Positions 6,014 through 7,968 of a stretch of DNA of 7,968 bases are shown piece after piece. Origin of the DNA: an uncultured Mycoplasmatota bacterium (GTDB lineage Bacteria; Bacillota_I; Bacilli_A; RF39; UBA660); assembly GCA_947087145.1 (NCBI GenBank), contig CAMUBM010000028.1:1-7968 (forward strand), written 5' to 3'. A program made the translations under genes and the position numbers. The notes beneath the pieces were generated by a model that saw only the letters and a program-made list of their open reading frames with translations, did not search any database and was not told the origin of the DNA. The number at the start of each line of letters is the position of its first letter. The stretch's first letter is position 1.

Positions 6014-6042
6014 TTGACACAAATTAGAGAATTGTATATACT
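6014..6042 (+). promoter_or_regulatory. Strong promoter for the ileS transcript
   Basis: TTGACA at 6014-6019 and TATACT at 6037-6042 are separated by 17 bp, a near-ideal housekeeping sigma promoter. Transcription would begin near 6049, just before the T-box leader. A loose inverted repeat (ATTTGT at 6003-6008, ACAAAT at 6019-6024) overlaps the -35 but is too short to call an operator. Confidence 0.85.
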
Positions 6043-6048
6043 AGTGGT

Positions 6049-6269
6049 GAAAAAACAAAGAGCAAGAGAGTAAGTTTAAATGAAATTTGTAGAGAGTTCA
6101 TGATTGGTGAAAATGAATAACTTCTTTATTCTGAAAATCACTTGGGAGTTGAAAGTCTGAAAAAAGTAGGATTTTCCGCAAAAGTTTTTGCGTTATCAAA
6201 AATAAGTAAAAAAATAAGGTGGTACCACGGGTGTTTCTCGTCCTTTTGGTATTCGCCTTTTTAATTTTT
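6049..6269 (+). promoter_or_regulatory. Isoleucine T-box riboswitch (ileS leader)
   Basis: A tRNA-sensing leader that lets transcription continue when uncharged tRNA-Ile binds. Stem I shows the conserved AGAGAG at 6091-6096 and an apical hairpin GTTCAT/ATGAAT (6096-6101, 6113-6118) with the loop containing GGTGAAA. The specifier lies in CTGAAAATCACT: AUC at 6137-6139, an Ile codon in the usual GAA-codon-A setting. AGTAGG at 6165-6170 marks the stem II region, and CGCAAA/TTTGCG (6177-6182, 6187-6192) forms stem III. The T-box proper is AAGGTGGTACCACGG at 6216-6230. Its antiterminator pairs AAGG with CCTT (6242-6245) and ACGGG with CTCGT (6237-6241), leaving the bulge TGGTACC. UGGU at 6220-6223 is complementary to an ACCA acceptor end, as expected for tRNA-Ile with discriminator A. 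The downstream gene is ileS, which agrees with the specifier. The full stem I fold was not worked out base by base. Confidence 0.95.
6216..6269 (+). terminator. T-box regulated terminator hairpin
   Basis: AAGGTGGTACCA at 6216-6227 can pair with TGGTATTCGCCTT at 6247-6259 (two G-U pairs and one bulged base), followed by T-rich 6258-6269. It uses the T-box strand itself as its left arm, so it excludes the antiterminator and hides the UGGU acceptor-binding bulge. Confidence 0.7.
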
Positions 6270-6281
6270 AGGAGGAAATTT

Positions 6282-7968
6282 ATGAGAAATTTTAAAGAAT
6301 TGGACAAAAGACCTGTTTGTGAGGTAGAGCAAAGTATTTTAGAATCTTGGGGTGGCATTATGTCCATTATGGAGCGTCAGAATGAATTAAGAAAAGATGC
6401 TCGGAATTTTGTTTTTTATGATGGGCCAGCGACTGCTAATGGATTTCCAGGTCTTCATCATATGCTTGCGAAGTTTTTAAAAGATACCCTTTGTAAGTAT
6501 CATGTTATGAAAGGTGAAAAAGTTATTCGTAAAGTTGGATGGGATACCCATGGTTTGCCTGTTGAATTGGGGGTTGAAAAAGAGTTAGGTTTTACTGGAA
6601 AAGGCGATATTGAAAAATATGGAATTGAAGCCTTCAATAAAAAATGTAAAGAGTCGGTATGGAAAAATAAAGAAGCGTTTACGGATTTAACAGAAAAGAT
6701 GGGTCAATTTATTGATATCGAACACCCTTATGTGACGTATGATAATGATTATATTGAAACAGAGTGGTATATTTTAAAAGAGTTCTTTAAAAAAGGTTTG
6801 TTTTATGAAGGTCATAAGATTTTACCATATTGTCCTCGTTGTGGAACGGGTTTAGCTAGTCACGAAGTTGCTCAAGGATATAAAGAGATTTCTGTAGAAA
6901 CAGTCATTGTTCCGATGAAGAAAAAGGGAGAGGACGTATATTTTTTGGTATGGACAACGACTCCTTGGACTCTAATTTCTAATGTTGCTTTGTGTGTGCA
7001 TCCTGATCTTACTTATGTAAAAGTAAAGTCGGGGGAGTATCAATTCATTTTGGCAGCAAGTTTGGTTTCTAAGGTTTTAGGGGAAGATATTACCATTTTG
7101 GAAACTTATAAGGGTAAAGACTTAGAGTACATGGAATATGAGCAATTGATTCCAGAACTTAAAGTAGAGAAAAAGGCTTTTTATGTTACTTGTGATACCT
7201 ACGTAACAGCAGAAGATGGAACTGGAATTGTTCATATTGCTCCCGCATTTGGTGAGGATGATGCAAGTGTTGGAAGACGTTATGATTTGCCATTCTTAAA
7301 TCCTGTGGGAGAAGATGGGCATTATATAGAAGGACCATGGAAAGGAATGCTTATTTTTGATGCGGACAAAGAGGTTATAAAGTATTTAAAAGAAAATGAT
7401 AAGTTGTTTAAAAAACAAAAAATGGTGCATAACTATCCGCATTGTTGGAGATGTGATAGTCCTTTAGTGTATTACTCCAAACCTTCTTATTATTTAAAAG
7501 TTACAGAAATAAAGGATAAAATTATCGAAGCCAATAAAAGTGTCAATTGGTATCCAAGTTATGTAGGTGAAAAACGCTTTGGAAATTGGCTTCAAAATAT
7601 GAATGATTGGGCCATTTCTAGAAGTCGTTATTGGGGGACTCCTTTGCCTTACTGGATTTGTTCATGTGGCCATGATGAAATGATAGGTTCAAGACATGAG
7701 TTAGTGGAGCGTGCGATAGAAGAGATTGATGAGACGATTGATTTGCATAGACCTTTTGTTGATGATGTACATCTTACTTGTCCAGAATGTGGTGGAGTGA
7801 TGAGTAGATGCAAAGACGTCATTGATTGTTGGTTTGATTCTGGATCCATGCCTTTTGCACAATACCATTATCCTTTTGAAAACGAGGAGTTGTTTGCAAC
7901 GCAGTTTCCAGCCGATTTTATTTGTGAGGGCATCGATCAAACCAGAGGTTGGTTCTATACTTTAATTA
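6282..7968 (+). CDS. ileS: Isoleucyl-tRNA synthetase, type 2 (3' end outside window)
   Basis: Cytosolic class I synthetase that charges tRNA-Ile. The frame is open without a break for 562 codons to the window edge. Seen in order: YDGPATANGFPGLHHM (46-61), where the HIGH signature is replaced by G57-L58-H59-H60; GWDTHGLPVE (86-95); CPRC (184-187); the editing-domain motifs WTTTPWTL (224-231) and GTGIVHIAPAFGEDD (313-327); HCWRC (387-391); NDWAISRSRYWGTPLP (441-456); CPEC (500-503); and the WFDSGS and GIDQTRGWFYTL motifs (517-522, 550-561). The KMSKS loop and anticodon domain lie beyond the window. The sequence style is the eukaryote-like IleRS2 group rather than IleRS1. AGGAGG at 6270-6275, six bases before ATG, sets the start. 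Expression is controlled by the T-box leader just upstream, with its own strong promoter. Confidence 0.96.
   Translation, partial: MRNFKELDKRPVCEVEQSILESWGGIMSIMERQNELRKDARNFVFYDGPATANGFPGLHHMLAKFLKDTLCKYHVMKGEKVIRKVGWDTHGLPVELGVEKELGFTGKGDIEKYGIEAFNKKCKESVWKNKEAFTDLTEKMGQFIDIEHPYVTYDNDYIETEWYILKEFFKKGLFYEGHKILPYCPRCGTGLASHEVAQGYKEISVETVIVPMKKKGEDVYFLVWTTTPWTLISNVALCVHPDLTYVKVKSGEYQFILAASLVSKVLGEDITILETYKGKDLEYMEYEQLIPELKVEKKAFYVTCDTYVTAEDGTGIVHIAPAFGEDDASVGRRYDLPFLNPVGEDGHYIEGPWKGMLIFDADKEVIKYLKENDKLFKKQKMVHNYPHCWRCDSPLVYYSKPSYYLKVTEIKDKIIEANKSVNWYPSYVGEKRFGNWLQNMNDWAISRSRYWGTPLPYWICSCGHDEMIGSRHELVERAIEEIDETIDLHRPFVDDVHLTCPECGGVMSRCKDVIDCWFDSGSMPFAQYHYPFENEELFATQFPADFICEGIDQTRGWFYTLI

Noticed and set aside
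6003..6024. Inverted repeat ATTTGT/ACAAAT over the ileS -35 box as an operator
   Set aside because: Six bases per arm in AT-rich DNA is expected by chance, and the T-box already explains ileS regulation.
6098..6367. Minus-strand open frame across the T-box and the start of ileS
   Set aside because: It runs through a structured leader and the antisense of ileS codons, has no ribosome site, and its residues look like reverse-strand noise.
7649..7940. Two minus-strand open frames inside ileS
   Set aside because: They are antisense to well-conserved IleRS motifs (WFDSGS region) and have no independent support.
6282..7968. Possible frameshift or pseudogene in ileS
   Set aside because: Codon-by-codon reading from ATG 6282 stays open to the window end with all expected motifs in order.
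1..7968. Mobile elements, CRISPR arrays, direct repeats, tRNA or rRNA genes
   Set aside because: I looked for transposase motifs, repeat-spacer patterns and tRNA arms and saw none that could be supported by eye.

Overview
The window is AT-rich bacterial DNA with strong Shine-Dalgarno sites, a T-box leader and TGA used as a stop (three genes end in it, while Trp is TGG), so it uses the standard code. This fits a low-GC Bacillota, probably an uncultured Bacilli or clostridia-like gut lineage. That placement is inferred from protein flavour and T-box use, not from a marker tree. The window is mostly core genome; I see no mobile element, CRISPR array, tRNA, rRNA or prophage.

Layout. (1) 1-278: 3' end of tsf (EF-Ts) and an intrinsic terminator that overlaps its stop codon. 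(2) 304-2247: an extended -10 promoter followed by three tightly packed genes. These are a membrane-anchored thioredoxin-fold protein that has lost both active-site cysteines, a membrane-anchored DUF3298/RsiV-like protein (ATGA overlap), and frr (ribosome recycling factor). pyrH, which usually lies between tsf and frr, is not here; the two envelope genes occupy its place. (3) 2261-2932: a single gene of unknown function with one membrane segment near its C-terminus. (4) 2947-4308, minus strand: a phosphomannomutase/phosphoglucomutase that converges on gene 3 through a shared bidirectional terminator lying partly inside its own coding end. (5) 4309-4442: two divergent promoters. (6) 4443-5986: an apparent three-gene operon of an unknown single-pass membrane protein, a DUF1292-like small protein and a small single-pass membrane protein. 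(7) 6014-6269: a strong promoter and an isoleucine T-box riboswitch (specifier AUC, tRNA-acceptor bulge UGGU). (8) 6282 to the window end: ileS, encoding a type-2 (eukaryote-like) isoleucyl-tRNA synthetase, cut off by the window at residue 562.

How the parts relate: tsf, frr and ileS serve translation, with ileS controlled by uncharged tRNA-Ile. The sugar-phosphate mutase probably feeds cell-surface polysaccharide precursors. The remaining genes are small envelope proteins without a known function, and these hold most of the novelty. The points I would check first are the GLHH form of the IleRS signature motif (residues 57-60), the cysteine-free thioredoxin-like protein in the pyrH position, and the unknown operon at 4443-5986.
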